From NCBI RefSeq assembly GCF_019266065.1, contig NZ_LPNR01000112.1, positions 310,001-374,000 of the forward strand: 64,000 bases of DNA, written 5' to 3'. Of the stretch, positions 31,000 to 38,852 are shown one piece after another. The DNA comes from Nocardia sp. MH4. GTDB lineage: Bacteria > Actinomycetota > Actinomycetes > Mycobacteriales > Mycobacteriaceae. Each line of letters opens with the position of its first letter. Within the stretch, counting starts at the first letter, position 1. A program made the translations under genes and the position numbers. The notes under the pieces were generated by a model that was not told the DNA's origin, did not search any database, and saw only the letters and a program-made list of their open reading frames with translations.

Positions 31000-31959
31000 A
31001 TGGATACTGGGTCGATGCCCGACCGGTTGTCCCCCCTGGTGCTCAGCACCGAGAGCGTCTCCCCCAGGGAGGCTTTCGACTTCTGGCGCGACAGCGTGTG
31101 CGCGATGTATTTCCGTATGCAGGTCGACCCGATGACCACCGCCGATTACCACGCGCGCATCGAGTACGCCACTTTGGAGAACGCCGTCGGCCTGTCCCGT
31201 GTCCGCGCCGACGCGCAGCGGGCGCGCCGTCGCCACGTCGACCTGAGCGCCGACACCGAGGAGTGTGTGCTGGGCGTGATCACCCTCGACGGGAGCGCCG
31301 TGCTCGAACAGGACGGCCGCACCGTCGCAGCCGAGCCCGGCACTCTGGTTTTCCTCGACAGCACCCGCCCCTATTCCGCGACCTGGACCTCCACCTTCGA
31401 GGAACTGGTCGTGCAGGTGCCGACGCGGCGGATCTCGGTCGCCGACACCCGCTCGCTCACCGCCAGGGGCTACGGGCCCGGCACCGTCGCCCCGACTGTC
31501 ATCTCCTGCTTCACCGCCCTGTTCGACCTCGTCGCCGCCGATCCGGCGCAGGCGGCGCCGCTGGTCCCGCACGCGCTCGGACTGTTCGGTGCCGCCGTGG
31601 CGACCGCGGCCCGCCGCAAGAGCGAGCCCGAGGAGATCACCGCGGTGCTGCGGCAGCAGGTCTTCGACTTCCTGCGCGCCAACGCCTGCGATCCCGAACT
31701 CAGCGCCGACACGGTCGCCTCGGCGTGCGGGGTCTCACGGCGCACGCTCTACCGCCTCGTCGGTGGCGGCGGGATCGCCCACCACATCAAGCTGATCCGC
31801 ATCGATCGCGCCAAGAAACTGCTGCAGCGCGAGCGGTACCAGTCGATGGGCGCGATCGCCGCCGCCTGCGGATTCGGCAGCGAATCCGGATTCCATCGCG
31901 CGTTCCGGGAGACGGTCGGCGCGACACCGGCCGACTACCGGCAGATGGTGCGGCCCTAG
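31000..31959 (+). CDS. AraC family transcriptional regulator
   Basis: About 319 residues from ATG 31000 (ATG 31015 is an alternative; neither has a strong ribosome site). The N-terminal half is an AraC-binding-like domain: SPREAFDFWRDSVCAMYFRM, VLGVITLDGSAVLEQDGRTVA, AEPGTLVFLDSTRPYSATW. The DNA-binding half has ELSADTVASACGVSRRTLYRL and QSMGAIAAACGFGSESGFHRAF, then GATPADYRQM. The longer frame to 30871 reads unconserved DNA. It converges with the sugar-porter gene; target genes and inducer unknown. Confidence 0.9.
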   Translation: MDTGSMPDRLSPLVLSTESVSPREAFDFWRDSVCAMYFRMQVDPMTTADYHARIEYATLENAVGLSRVRADAQRARRRHVDLSADTEECVLGVITLDGSAVLEQDGRTVAAEPGTLVFLDSTRPYSATWTSTFEELVVQVPTRRISVADTRSLTARGYGPGTVAPTVISCFTALFDLVAADPAQAAPLVPHALGLFGAAVATAARRKSEPEEITAVLRQQVFDFLRANACDPELSADTVASACGVSRRTLYRLVGGGGIAHHIKLIRIDRAKKLLQRERYQSMGAIAAACGFGSESGFHRAFRETVGATPADYRQMVRP

Positions 31960-31962
31960 CGA

Positions 31963-33441
31963 TCAGCCCGCCGACGCGGGCCGTCCGACACCGGTCGCGG
32001 CATCCATGTCCTCGAGCGACATCCCCTTGGTCTCGGGCACGAACCGCGCCACGAACACCAACGACAGCAGCGCGAACGCCGCGTACATGCCGTAGGCGAA
32101 GCCGAGCGAGAAACTCTTCAGGCTCGGGAAGGACACGGTGATCGCCCAGTTCGCGGCCCACTGCCCCGCCGCCGCCAGCGACAGTGCGGCGCCACGGATC
32201 CGGTTCGGGAACATCTCCCCGAGCAGCACCCACACCACCGGGCCCCAGCTCATGCCGAAGAACACCACGAACAGGTTCGCCGCGACCAGCGCGATCGGCC
32301 CGCTTGCCCCGGTCAGCTGCGGCTCCAGGGTGCCCTCGGAGTTGGGCACCTGGTCGGCGGTGCCGAAGCACACCGCCATCGTCGCCAGGGTGACCGTCAT
32401 GCCGATCGAACCGACCAGCAGCAGCGGCCTGCGCCCGATCCGGTCGATGAGCATGATCGCGACGATGGTGGTGGCGATGTTGACCACCGAGGTGAACACG
32501 CTGATCTGGAACGACTGGGACTCTTCGAATCCCACGGCCTCCCACAGCACGTTGGAGTAGTAGAAGATCACGTTGATGCCGACCGCCTGCTGGAACACCG
32601 ACAGCAGCAGACCGACCCAGACGATCGGATAGATCCCGCCCGCCGGGCGGCGCAGGTCCTTCCAGGACGGCTTCACATCGCCCTTGAGGCTGTCCTCGAT
32701 CCGGCCGATGGTCAGTTCGAGGTTCTTCTCGCCGAACAGCAACGCCAGCACCTTGCGCGCCTCGGGGATGCGATGGGTGGCCACCAGATACCGCGGGGAC
32801 TCCGGAATCGTCGAGGCCAGCACGCCGTAGACGACCGCGGGCACCATCATCGACAGGAACATCCACCGCCAGGCCTCGAGACCCAGCCACAGCGTCTCAC
32901 TCGCGCCGCCGGCGATCTCGGCGAGCACATAGTCCACGAGCAGGGCCAGGAAGATGCCGAGCACGATCGCGAGCTGCTGCAGTGAGCCGAGCCTGCCGCG
33001 GATGCGGGCCGGTGAGGTCTCGGCGATGTAGGCGGGGGCGATGACCGAGGCGACGCCGACCCCGAGGCCGCCGATGATGCGCCCGATCACCAGGAGCCAC
33101 ACGCTGGGCGCGAGCGCGGTGAGGACCGCGCTGAGGAAGAACAGCACGGCCGCGATCTTCATGACCTTGATCCGGCCGATCCGGTCGGCGATGCGGCCCG
33201 CCGTCATCGCGCCCGCGGCGGCACCGAGCAGCGCCGAGGCCACGGCGAAGCCGAGAACGGCGTCGTCGACACCGAATTCGTCCTGGATCGCCGCCACCGC
33301 GCCGTTGATCACCGCGCTGTCGAAACCGAACAGCAGACCACCCAGCGCCGCGACGGAAGCGATCCGGATGATGTGGCTGCCCGGCGCGCTCTCGTCGTCG
33401 GGAGCAGCGGACTGGTCGGTGAAAGAACCTCCGTCGGACAT
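31963..33441 (-). CDS. MFS sugar porter family transporter
   Basis: 492 residues, twelve predicted helices. Sugar porter signatures are present: AALGGLLFGFDSAVINGA in helix 1, GRIADRIGRIKVM, SPARIRGRLGSLQQL, PESPRYLVATHR before the large central loop, QQAVGINVIFYYSN in helix 7, DRIGRRPLLL, and PETKGMSLEDMD near the C-terminus. QQxxGIN is the sugar-binding region, so a monosaccharide or inositol taken up with protons is likely. The start ATG 33441 follows GAGAGGACGACGCC. It stands alone: AraC converges at its end and PPK2 diverges at its start. Confidence 0.93.
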   Translation of the reverse strand: MSDGGSFTDQSAAPDDESAPGSHIIRIASVAALGGLLFGFDSAVINGAVAAIQDEFGVDDAVLGFAVASALLGAAAGAMTAGRIADRIGRIKVMKIAAVLFFLSAVLTALAPSVWLLVIGRIIGGLGVGVASVIAPAYIAETSPARIRGRLGSLQQLAIVLGIFLALLVDYVLAEIAGGASETLWLGLEAWRWMFLSMMVPAVVYGVLASTIPESPRYLVATHRIPEARKVLALLFGEKNLELTIGRIEDSLKGDVKPSWKDLRRPAGGIYPIVWVGLLLSVFQQAVGINVIFYYSNVLWEAVGFEESQSFQISVFTSVVNIATTIVAIMLIDRIGRRPLLLVGSIGMTVTLATMAVCFGTADQVPNSEGTLEPQLTGASGPIALVAANLFVVFFGMSWGPVVWVLLGEMFPNRIRGAALSLAAAGQWAANWAITVSFPSLKSFSLGFAYGMYAAFALLSLVFVARFVPETKGMSLEDMDAATGVGRPASAG

Positions 33442-33645
33442 CGGCGTCGTCCTCTCCGCGGCGCGGCATCCCTGCCACGCTGGTCGCTGTGTGGTCTGGT
33501 CGCAGTATGCCCCGACCCGCGGGTCGCTCCGTCCAGGACACGCTCACCACCGACGCGGGCCGAAGGCCCGGCCACGACCCGGTGCGCCGCGGTCCCACAC
33601 CGCGCGTTCACCTCGCCGTCACGCTCGTGGCTTAGCGTCCGCGAG

Positions 33646-34581
33646 ATGACCGATGTCGAGACGCGTCAGATCCCCCGCGAGGTCAGCGAGATCGCCGATC
33701 TCGCCACCGCTGTGAACCTCGCCGACACCACGGCGTTCACCGTCGACGACAGCGACGACGACGATCCCGTGCTGCTCACCGCGCCCGGCGGGCTGATCGT
33801 CGACACCTGGCGCGAGGGCTACCCCTACGACGAACGCCTGTCGCGCACCGAGTACGAGCTGGACAAGCGGCTGCTGCAGATCGAGCTGCTGAAACTGCAG
33901 AACTGGATCAAGGCGACCGGGCGGCGCATCGTCATCGTCTTCGAGGGCCGTGACGCCGCGGGCAAGGGCGGCACCATCAAGCGGTTCATGGAGCATCTGA
34001 ATCCGCGCGGCGCGCGGGTGGTGGCGCTGGAGAAGCCCTCGGCCCGCGAATCCACCCAGTGGTATTTCCAGCGGTATGTCGAGCACCTGCCCGCAGCTGG
34101 GGAAATCGTGCTGTTCGACCGGTCCTGGTACAACCGGGCCGGTGTGGAGCGGGTGATGGGCTTCTGCACGCCCGAACAGCATCGGCGGTTCCTTGGCCAG
34201 GCCCCGCTGTTCGAGAAGATGCTCGTCGACGACGGCATCGACCTGGTGAAGTTCTGGTTCTCGGTGTCGCCGCTGGAACAGCGCACCCGCTTCGCCATCC
34301 GCCAGGTCGACCCCGTCCGGCAGTGGAAGCTGTCCCCGATGGACCTGGCCTCGCTCGACAAGTGGGAGCAGTACACGGCGGCCAAGGAAGAGAACTTCGA
34401 GCACACCGACACCGACCACGCGCCGTGGATCGTGGTCAAGAGCAACGACAAGAAGCGGGCCCGGCTCAACGCGATGCGGTACGTGCTCAACCGCTTCGAG
34501 TACGACACCAAGGACGCGGAGATCGTCGCGACCGCGGACCCGCTGATCGTGGGCCGCGGTCGCGACGTGATCGGTTCCTAA
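33646..34581 (+). CDS. Polyphosphate kinase 2 (PPK2) family protein
   Basis: 311 residues from ATG 33646; the frame upstream to 33373 is antisense to the transporter. One-domain PPK2: Walker A EGRDAAGKGGTIKRFMEHLN at residues 100-119, the lid ARESTQWYFQRYVEHLP, Walker B FDRSWYNRAGVER (Asp158) and the late QWKLSPMDLASLDKWEQYT. The enzyme moves phosphate between polyphosphate and nucleoside di- or monophosphates. The acidic N-terminus (DDSDDDDP) is unordered. The stop overlaps the end of the opposing SCO6745 gene by four bases. Confidence 0.94.
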   Translation: MTDVETRQIPREVSEIADLATAVNLADTTAFTVDDSDDDDPVLLTAPGGLIVDTWREGYPYDERLSRTEYELDKRLLQIELLKLQNWIKATGRRIVIVFEGRDAAGKGGTIKRFMEHLNPRGARVVALEKPSARESTQWYFQRYVEHLPAAGEIVLFDRSWYNRAGVERVMGFCTPEQHRRFLGQAPLFEKMLVDDGIDLVKFWFSVSPLEQRTRFAIRQVDPVRQWKLSPMDLASLDKWEQYTAAKEENFEHTDTDHAPWIVVKSNDKKRARLNAMRYVLNRFEYDTKDAEIVATADPLIVGRGRDVIGS

Positions 34582-35315
34582 CGGACCAGGGCGGCGGTGT
34601 GCGCGGCCGACATCAACGCGGCCAGTTCGTCGCGTTCGGCCGCGTCGAGGGCGTCGAAGCAGGGTGCGACGAGTTCGTCGGTCAAGGTCTCCGCGGCATC
34701 CCAGCGGGCCCGGTGCTCGTCGGTGATCGGCTCGAACGGTTCGGACCAGCCGAGCATGCGCGCGTGAGTCGGACCGTCCGACACCGGGGATCCCGCGATC
34801 AGGATCGCCTGCAACGGGGTGAGCCCCTGGGCCAGCACCGCGATCAGGTGCAGGCCGCCGCGCAGTTCCCGCAGCACATGGGTCAATTGCAGGGCGGCGG
34901 CGCGGCCGTCGGTGGGCAGCGGCATCGCGCGCCAGCCGGCGAACAGCGGCAGCCCGGTCGACGGCGCCGCGGCGACGACGCGGCCGAGCAGCTCGGCGAG
35001 CCGGTCGGCGTCGTCGTAGGCGGCCAGCTTGCGCCGACCGAAGTCGTGACAGGCCGCGAGGTAGGCCGCGGCCGCGTCGGCGGCGGGCAGCGGCACGGAT
35101 TCCCAAGCGGCCCGGACGCATCCGGGCTCGAAGAAGCCGAAGGCCGCGGCGACGACATCGGCGTCGACGTCACCGAGGACGCCGCCGCGTCCGCGGGTGT
35201 AGGCGCCGTGGAAGCCGGGGACCCCGACCGCCTGCCCGAATTCCCTGGCCTCACGCGAGATCATGAATGCTCCACCGAGTTCGAGCACCTGCTGCTTCAC
35301 TGCTGTCGACGACAT
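34578..35315 (-). CDS. SCO6745 family protein
   Basis: 245 residues from ATG 35315. GGAFMISREAREFGQAVGVPGFHGAYTRGRGGVLGDVD (seen in pieces MISREAREFG, GFHGAYTRGRGGVLG), AAAFGFFEPGCVRAAWE, and HVLRELRGGLHLIAVLAQGLTPLQAI and GWSEPF later are the features of the actinobacterial SCO6745 family, which resembles a helical winged-helix-associated domain and has no proven function. It starts about 125 bases from the Sir2 gene, with which it diverges, and ends inside the PPK2 stop. The frame extending to 36287 is antisense to Sir2 and is discarded. Confidence 0.85.
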   Translation of the reverse strand: MSSTAVKQQVLELGGAFMISREAREFGQAVGVPGFHGAYTRGRGGVLGDVDADVVAAAFGFFEPGCVRAAWESVPLPAADAAAAYLAACHDFGRRKLAAYDDADRLAELLGRVVAAAPSTGLPLFAGWRAMPLPTDGRAAALQLTHVLRELRGGLHLIAVLAQGLTPLQAILIAGSPVSDGPTHARMLGWSEPFEPITDEHRARWDAAETLTDELVAPCFDALDAAERDELAALMSAAHTAALVR

Positions 35316-35441
35316 CGTCCACCTTCCGCTGTGTACATCCAGGCAGACTTTAGCGTACAATAGCCAGATTCGGCACCCCTCATCGAGATCGGCGGGAAAT
35401 TCTCGTCGACCACGCCGACCGACCGACCTACGCTGAACCGC

Positions 35442-36167
35442 ATGACCAGCCGACCTCTCGTGGCGATCCTGTCCGGCGCCGGTGTCTCCACCGACAGCGG
35501 GATCCCCGACTATCGCGGCCCGCAGGGCCTGTGGCAGCGCGATCCCGACGCCCAGAAGCTGGTCACCTACGACTATTACATGCGCGATCCCGACATCCGT
35601 CGCCGCTCCTGGCTCATGCGCGGCGAACACCCGGCCTGGCGGGCCGAGCCGAATGCCGCCCACCACGCCGTAACCGCGCTGGCGGCGAGCGGGGTGGCGG
35701 TGCGAGTGATCACCCAGAACGTCGACGGCCTGCACCAGCTCGCCGGCCTGCCCGACCGCAAGGTCGTCGAACTGCACGGCAACGCCCGCACGGCGGTGTG
35801 CACCGAGTGCGGTGACCGCACGACCACCGAGTCCGCCCTCGAACGGATCGCGGCGGGCGAGGACGATCCGGCCTGCCTGCGCTGCGGCGGCATTCTCAAG
35901 ACGGCCACCGTCATGTTCGGCCAGGCCCTCGATCCCGGGGTGCTCGCGCAGGCGATGACGATCGCCCAGGCGTGCACCGTGTTCATCGCGGTCGGCACGA
36001 GCTTGCAGGTCCAGCCCGCCGCGTCGCTGGCCGGGGTGGCCGCCGAGCACGGCGCCCGGCTGATCATCGTCAACGCCGAACCCACGCCCTACGACGACCT
36101 CGCCGACGAGGTGATCCGCGAGCCCATCGGCACCGCTCTGCCCGCCCTCCTGGCCACCCTCGGCTGA
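35442..36167 (+). CDS. Sir2 family NAD-dependent protein deacetylase
   Basis: 241 residues. NAD-binding motif LSGAGVSTDSGIPDYRGPQG at the N-terminus, QNVDGLHQLAG and ELHGNA with the catalytic His, a zinc site CTECGDRT...CLRCGG, then VGTSLQVQPAASLAG and IVNAEPTPYDDLAD. The enzyme removes acyl groups from lysines (for example of acetyl-CoA synthetase). The phrase PDYRGP rather than PDFR, and the two Cys pairs, fit bacterial class II/III sirtuins. It is divergent from the SCO6745 gene. The glycosyltransferase gene follows after 138 bases. Confidence 0.95.
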   Translation: MTSRPLVAILSGAGVSTDSGIPDYRGPQGLWQRDPDAQKLVTYDYYMRDPDIRRRSWLMRGEHPAWRAEPNAAHHAVTALAASGVAVRVITQNVDGLHQLAGLPDRKVVELHGNARTAVCTECGDRTTTESALERIAAGEDDPACLRCGGILKTATVMFGQALDPGVLAQAMTIAQACTVFIAVGTSLQVQPAASLAGVAAEHGARLIIVNAEPTPYDDLADEVIREPIGTALPALLATLG

Positions 36168-36305
36168 TGCGGCCCGGCGCGAGGGCGGCCACCCGGCTGG
36201 TGCCGGGTCATGACCGTCGACACCGGCACCGAATGAACCCGCCGCGCTTCTGTTTCGTAGCACTCGAACGGCCGACGACGCGGCCACGGCAGCGACGGAG
36301 GCCTG

Positions 36306-37409
36306 ATGCGAGTGATGTTCGTGGCCATGCCACTACTCGGGCACCTGTTTCCGATGATGCCGCTGGCCGCCCGCCTGCAGCGGCGCGGACATCGGGTCAT
36401 GATCGCCACGGGAGGCGCCGCCACCGCGGCCGTGCGCACGCAGCTTCCGGTCGCCGAGGTCGCTCCCCCGATCGACTACGTCCGTTCGGCGGTGCGCGGG
36501 CTCGGGGCCCAGCCCCTGCTGGCCGTGCGGTCGGCGCAGGGGATGGCCGATGCGCGGGGTGGCGCACGGGTCTTCGCCGTCACCAATCGGCCGATGCTCG
36601 CGCCCTTGCTCGCGGCGGCCCGTGAGTTCCGGCCGGAGCTGATCGTGCACGAACCGTTCGCCTCGGCCGCCGCGATCGTGGCCGCCCAGCTGGGTGTTCC
36701 CACGCTCCTGCACAACATCGCCCTCGACGACGGCACCGTCATCCGCCGGGAACTGCTGCGGCTGCTCACCGACGCCGATCTCCCCGCGCCCGTGCGGACC
36801 CTGTCGATCGCGCCGCCGAGCATCGTCGAGGTCAGCGGGCGTCCGCTGCGCTACACCCCGTACGCCCCGCCCCAGGCCCGCACCCCTCCGTTCCTGCGCG
36901 AACCGTCCACGCGCGCCCGCATTCTGGTCACGCGCAGCACGATGCTCGGCGACGGCCCCGACGCGATGGTGCGTGCGATCGTGCGCGCGGCCCCCGAGGT
37001 CGACGCCGAGATCGTCATCGTCCGGCCCGATCGAAAGATCCAGCGCGCCACCGCACTTCCGGCTGGTGTCACGACGACGGGCTGGATCGCCCTGCACGAA
37101 GCCCTGCCGCACTGCACGGCCATGGTGAACCACGCGGGCGCGGGTTCGGTCTTCGCCGCCCTCCAGGCCGGTGTCCCGCAGCTGGCCACCCCCGCTCCCG
37201 GCGATCGGGCCTGGAACGCGACCGCGGTGCGACGCCGCGGCGCCGGGATCGCGGTGGCCGCCCGCTCGATCACGGCCGCGCACCTCACGAGCCTGATCGA
37301 TGACCGCGACCTCGCGACCACCGCCGCATCGGTCGCGAGCGAGATCGCCGCGATGCCCGGCGTCGACGAGGTCGCCGACGAGGTGGTCGCGCTCCTGGCC
37401 GCGCGTTGA
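36306..37409 (+). CDS. Glycosyltransferase, GT1 (UGT/MGT) family
   Basis: 367 residues; ATG 36306 follows ACGGAGGCCTG. N-terminal Rossmann domain MRVMFVAMPLLGHLFPMMPLA with RLQRRGHRVMIATGG is typical of macrolide- and antibiotic-type GTs. The donor-binding C-terminal domain shows TTGWIALHEALPHCTAMVNH and HAGAGSVFAALQAGVPQLATP, where the His, Gly and Gln ligands of the nucleotide sugar lie. It is shorter than usual (about 400). The acceptor is unknown; no polyketide or sugar genes lie nearby. It converges with the oxidoreductase gene. Confidence 0.9.
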   Translation: MRVMFVAMPLLGHLFPMMPLAARLQRRGHRVMIATGGAATAAVRTQLPVAEVAPPIDYVRSAVRGLGAQPLLAVRSAQGMADARGGARVFAVTNRPMLAPLLAAAREFRPELIVHEPFASAAAIVAAQLGVPTLLHNIALDDGTVIRRELLRLLTDADLPAPVRTLSIAPPSIVEVSGRPLRYTPYAPPQARTPPFLREPSTRARILVTRSTMLGDGPDAMVRAIVRAAPEVDAEIVIVRPDRKIQRATALPAGVTTTGWIALHEALPHCTAMVNHAGAGSVFAALQAGVPQLATPAPGDRAWNATAVRRRGAGIAVAARSITAAHLTSLIDDRDLATTAASVASEIAAMPGVDEVADEVVALLAAR

Positions 37410-37413
37410 GCGA

Positions 37414-38289
37414 TCAGTGGTGCGGCTTGCCGAACTCCTCGATCAGCACCGGATACTGTTCGCCGCCGTGCCCGGCGGCGATCGCGCGATCGGCCATCGC
37501 CTTGATCAATACCGGCAGCTCGGCGTTGACACCCAGCGCCTCGCACTCCTCGATCAGATGCGCCATCGACCGCACGTCGGTCTCCAGGGCGGCGACCTCG
37601 GCGGGGTAGGCGCCCCGGTCGATCTGGGCGGCATAGCCGGGCAGCCACGTCGCGACACCGGTGGCGATCTGCTGGGCGAACGGGGCGTAGGTGGCCGCGT
37701 CGACCCCGGCGGTCCGCAGCATCGCCGTGCCTTGGAGCCAGGCGTTGAGCACGCTCCACATCATCGCCAGACCGGCCACGTCGTAGAGGGAGGCCAGGCC
37801 GTGGTCGGCACCGAGATGGCTGACGGTGCCGAGTGCTTCCAGCGTCGATCGGTGCGTGGTGACGTCCTCGGCTGCTCCGCTGACCAGGATCACAGCCTCG
37901 GCGGTGCCGATGGTCGAGGGGATCGCCATGATGGCGCCGTCGAGGTAGCGGACACCGTGCTCTGCGGCCCAGCGGGCGGTGTCCCTGGCTTGGGCCGAGT
38001 CACCCGACGTCAGGTTGAGCAGTGTCGTGCCGGTGGGCGCGACATCGTCGAACAGGGCGCGCACGGCCCGGTAGTCGGTGACGCAGACGATCGTGAGGGG
38101 TCCGGCGGCGACGGCCTCGCCGACGGTCGCGGCGCGGTGTGCGCCGCGGGCGACGAGCTGCTCGGTCTTGGCGCTCGTGCGGTTCCAGACGGTGACGGGA
38201 TGGCCGGCGTCGAGGAACGCGCCGGCGAGTGCGCGGCCCATCAGGCCGAGTCCGAGAACGGTGACGGGTGTGGCGGTGGTGTTGTCCAT
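37414..38289 (-). CDS. NAD(P)-dependent oxidoreductase, imine-reductase/HIBADH-like
   Basis: 291 residues from ATG 38289. VTVLGLGLMGRALAGAFLDAGHPVTVWNRT is the NADPH-binding Rossmann start of the beta-hydroxyacid dehydrogenase/imine reductase group; WNRT before Ser/Ala-Lys favours NADPH. YLDGAIMAIPSTIG and LASLYDVAGLAMMW lie at the catalytic cleft. The classical catalytic Lys of the HIBADH group is not evident and Asp/Tyr residues occupy that region, as in imine reductases, so this assignment is preferred. The ATG at 38310 lies inside the MerR dyad, so 38289 is chosen. It is divergent from the MerR gene. Confidence 0.85.
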   Translation of the reverse strand: MDNTTATPVTVLGLGLMGRALAGAFLDAGHPVTVWNRTSAKTEQLVARGAHRAATVGEAVAAGPLTIVCVTDYRAVRALFDDVAPTGTTLLNLTSGDSAQARDTARWAAEHGVRYLDGAIMAIPSTIGTAEAVILVSGAAEDVTTHRSTLEALGTVSHLGADHGLASLYDVAGLAMMWSVLNAWLQGTAMLRTAGVDAATYAPFAQQIATGVATWLPGYAAQIDRGAYPAEVAALETDVRSMAHLIEECEALGVNAELPVLIKAMADRAIAAGHGGEQYPVLIEEFGKPHH

Positions 38290-38301
38290 GGCAGCATCGT
38301 C

Positions 38302-38325
38302 GACGTTCATACCGGTGTGAAGGTC
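38302..38325 (-). promoter_or_regulatory. MerR-type promoter and operator for the imine-reductase-like gene
   Basis: Arms GACGTTCAT (38302-38310) and GTGAAGGTC (38317-38325) flank the palindrome ACCGGT; ten of twelve pairs match. On the minus strand, TTGACC (38322-38327) serves as -35 and GACGAT (38296-38301) as -10, with a 20-base spacer. This is the long spacer and dyad layout of MerR-activated promoters. The MerR gene begins about 10 bases away in the other direction. Confidence 0.75.
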
Positions 38326-38333
38326 AAGTGAGG

Positions 38334-38729
38334 ATGCGGATGCGGATCGGGGAACTGAGCCATCGGACGGGTGTCAACGCCCATCAGCTGCGCTATTACG
38401 AGGCGCAGGGTCTGCTGCCTGCCGAGCGGAGCCCGAACGGCTATCGCGTCTACGACGAGGGTTCGGTGCTGCGGGTCCAGCAGATCCGGCATCTGCTGGG
38501 CGCGGGACTGTCCTCCGAGGACATCGCGTTCCTGCTGCCGTGCGCGCAGGGTGAGGTTCCCGAGTTGCCCGGCTGCCCGGAGTTGCTGGGCGCCATGCGA
38601 TCACGGATGCGCCGGATCACCGAGCAGATCGATCGGCTCACCCGGTCCCGGGACGCGCTCGCCGACTACATCGCGGCCGCCGAGCGTACCGGTGGCGACA
38701 GCTATCCGCCGCTGGATGTGCCCGCCTGA
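38334..38729 (+). CDS. MerR family transcriptional regulator
   Basis: 131 residues from ATG 38334 (38328 and 38340 also in frame). MRIGELSHRTGVNAHQLRYYEAQGLLPAERS is the N-terminal winged helix, GYRVYDEGSVLRVQQIRHLLGAGLSSEDI the second part, then a dimer coiled coil RMRRITEQIDRLTRSRDALADYI. Two Cys (LLPCAQGEV and GCPELL, about 15 apart) could sense oxidation or metal. It shares the 38302-38325 dyad with the imine-reductase-like gene and probably activates it and limits itself. Confidence 0.92.
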   Translation: MRMRIGELSHRTGVNAHQLRYYEAQGLLPAERSPNGYRVYDEGSVLRVQQIRHLLGAGLSSEDIAFLLPCAQGEVPELPGCPELLGAMRSRMRRITEQIDRLTRSRDALADYIAAAERTGGDSYPPLDVPA

Positions 38730-38852
38730 GGCTCGAAGGCCTGGCGGGCGCACAGTGGGGTGCAGCGGCGCCCCGGCCGGTTGCTTCACGAGCCGGGCAC
38801 CGGGTTCCAGCCATGCGGATCTGCACCCCCCCATTCGCGCCGACGACCGAGC

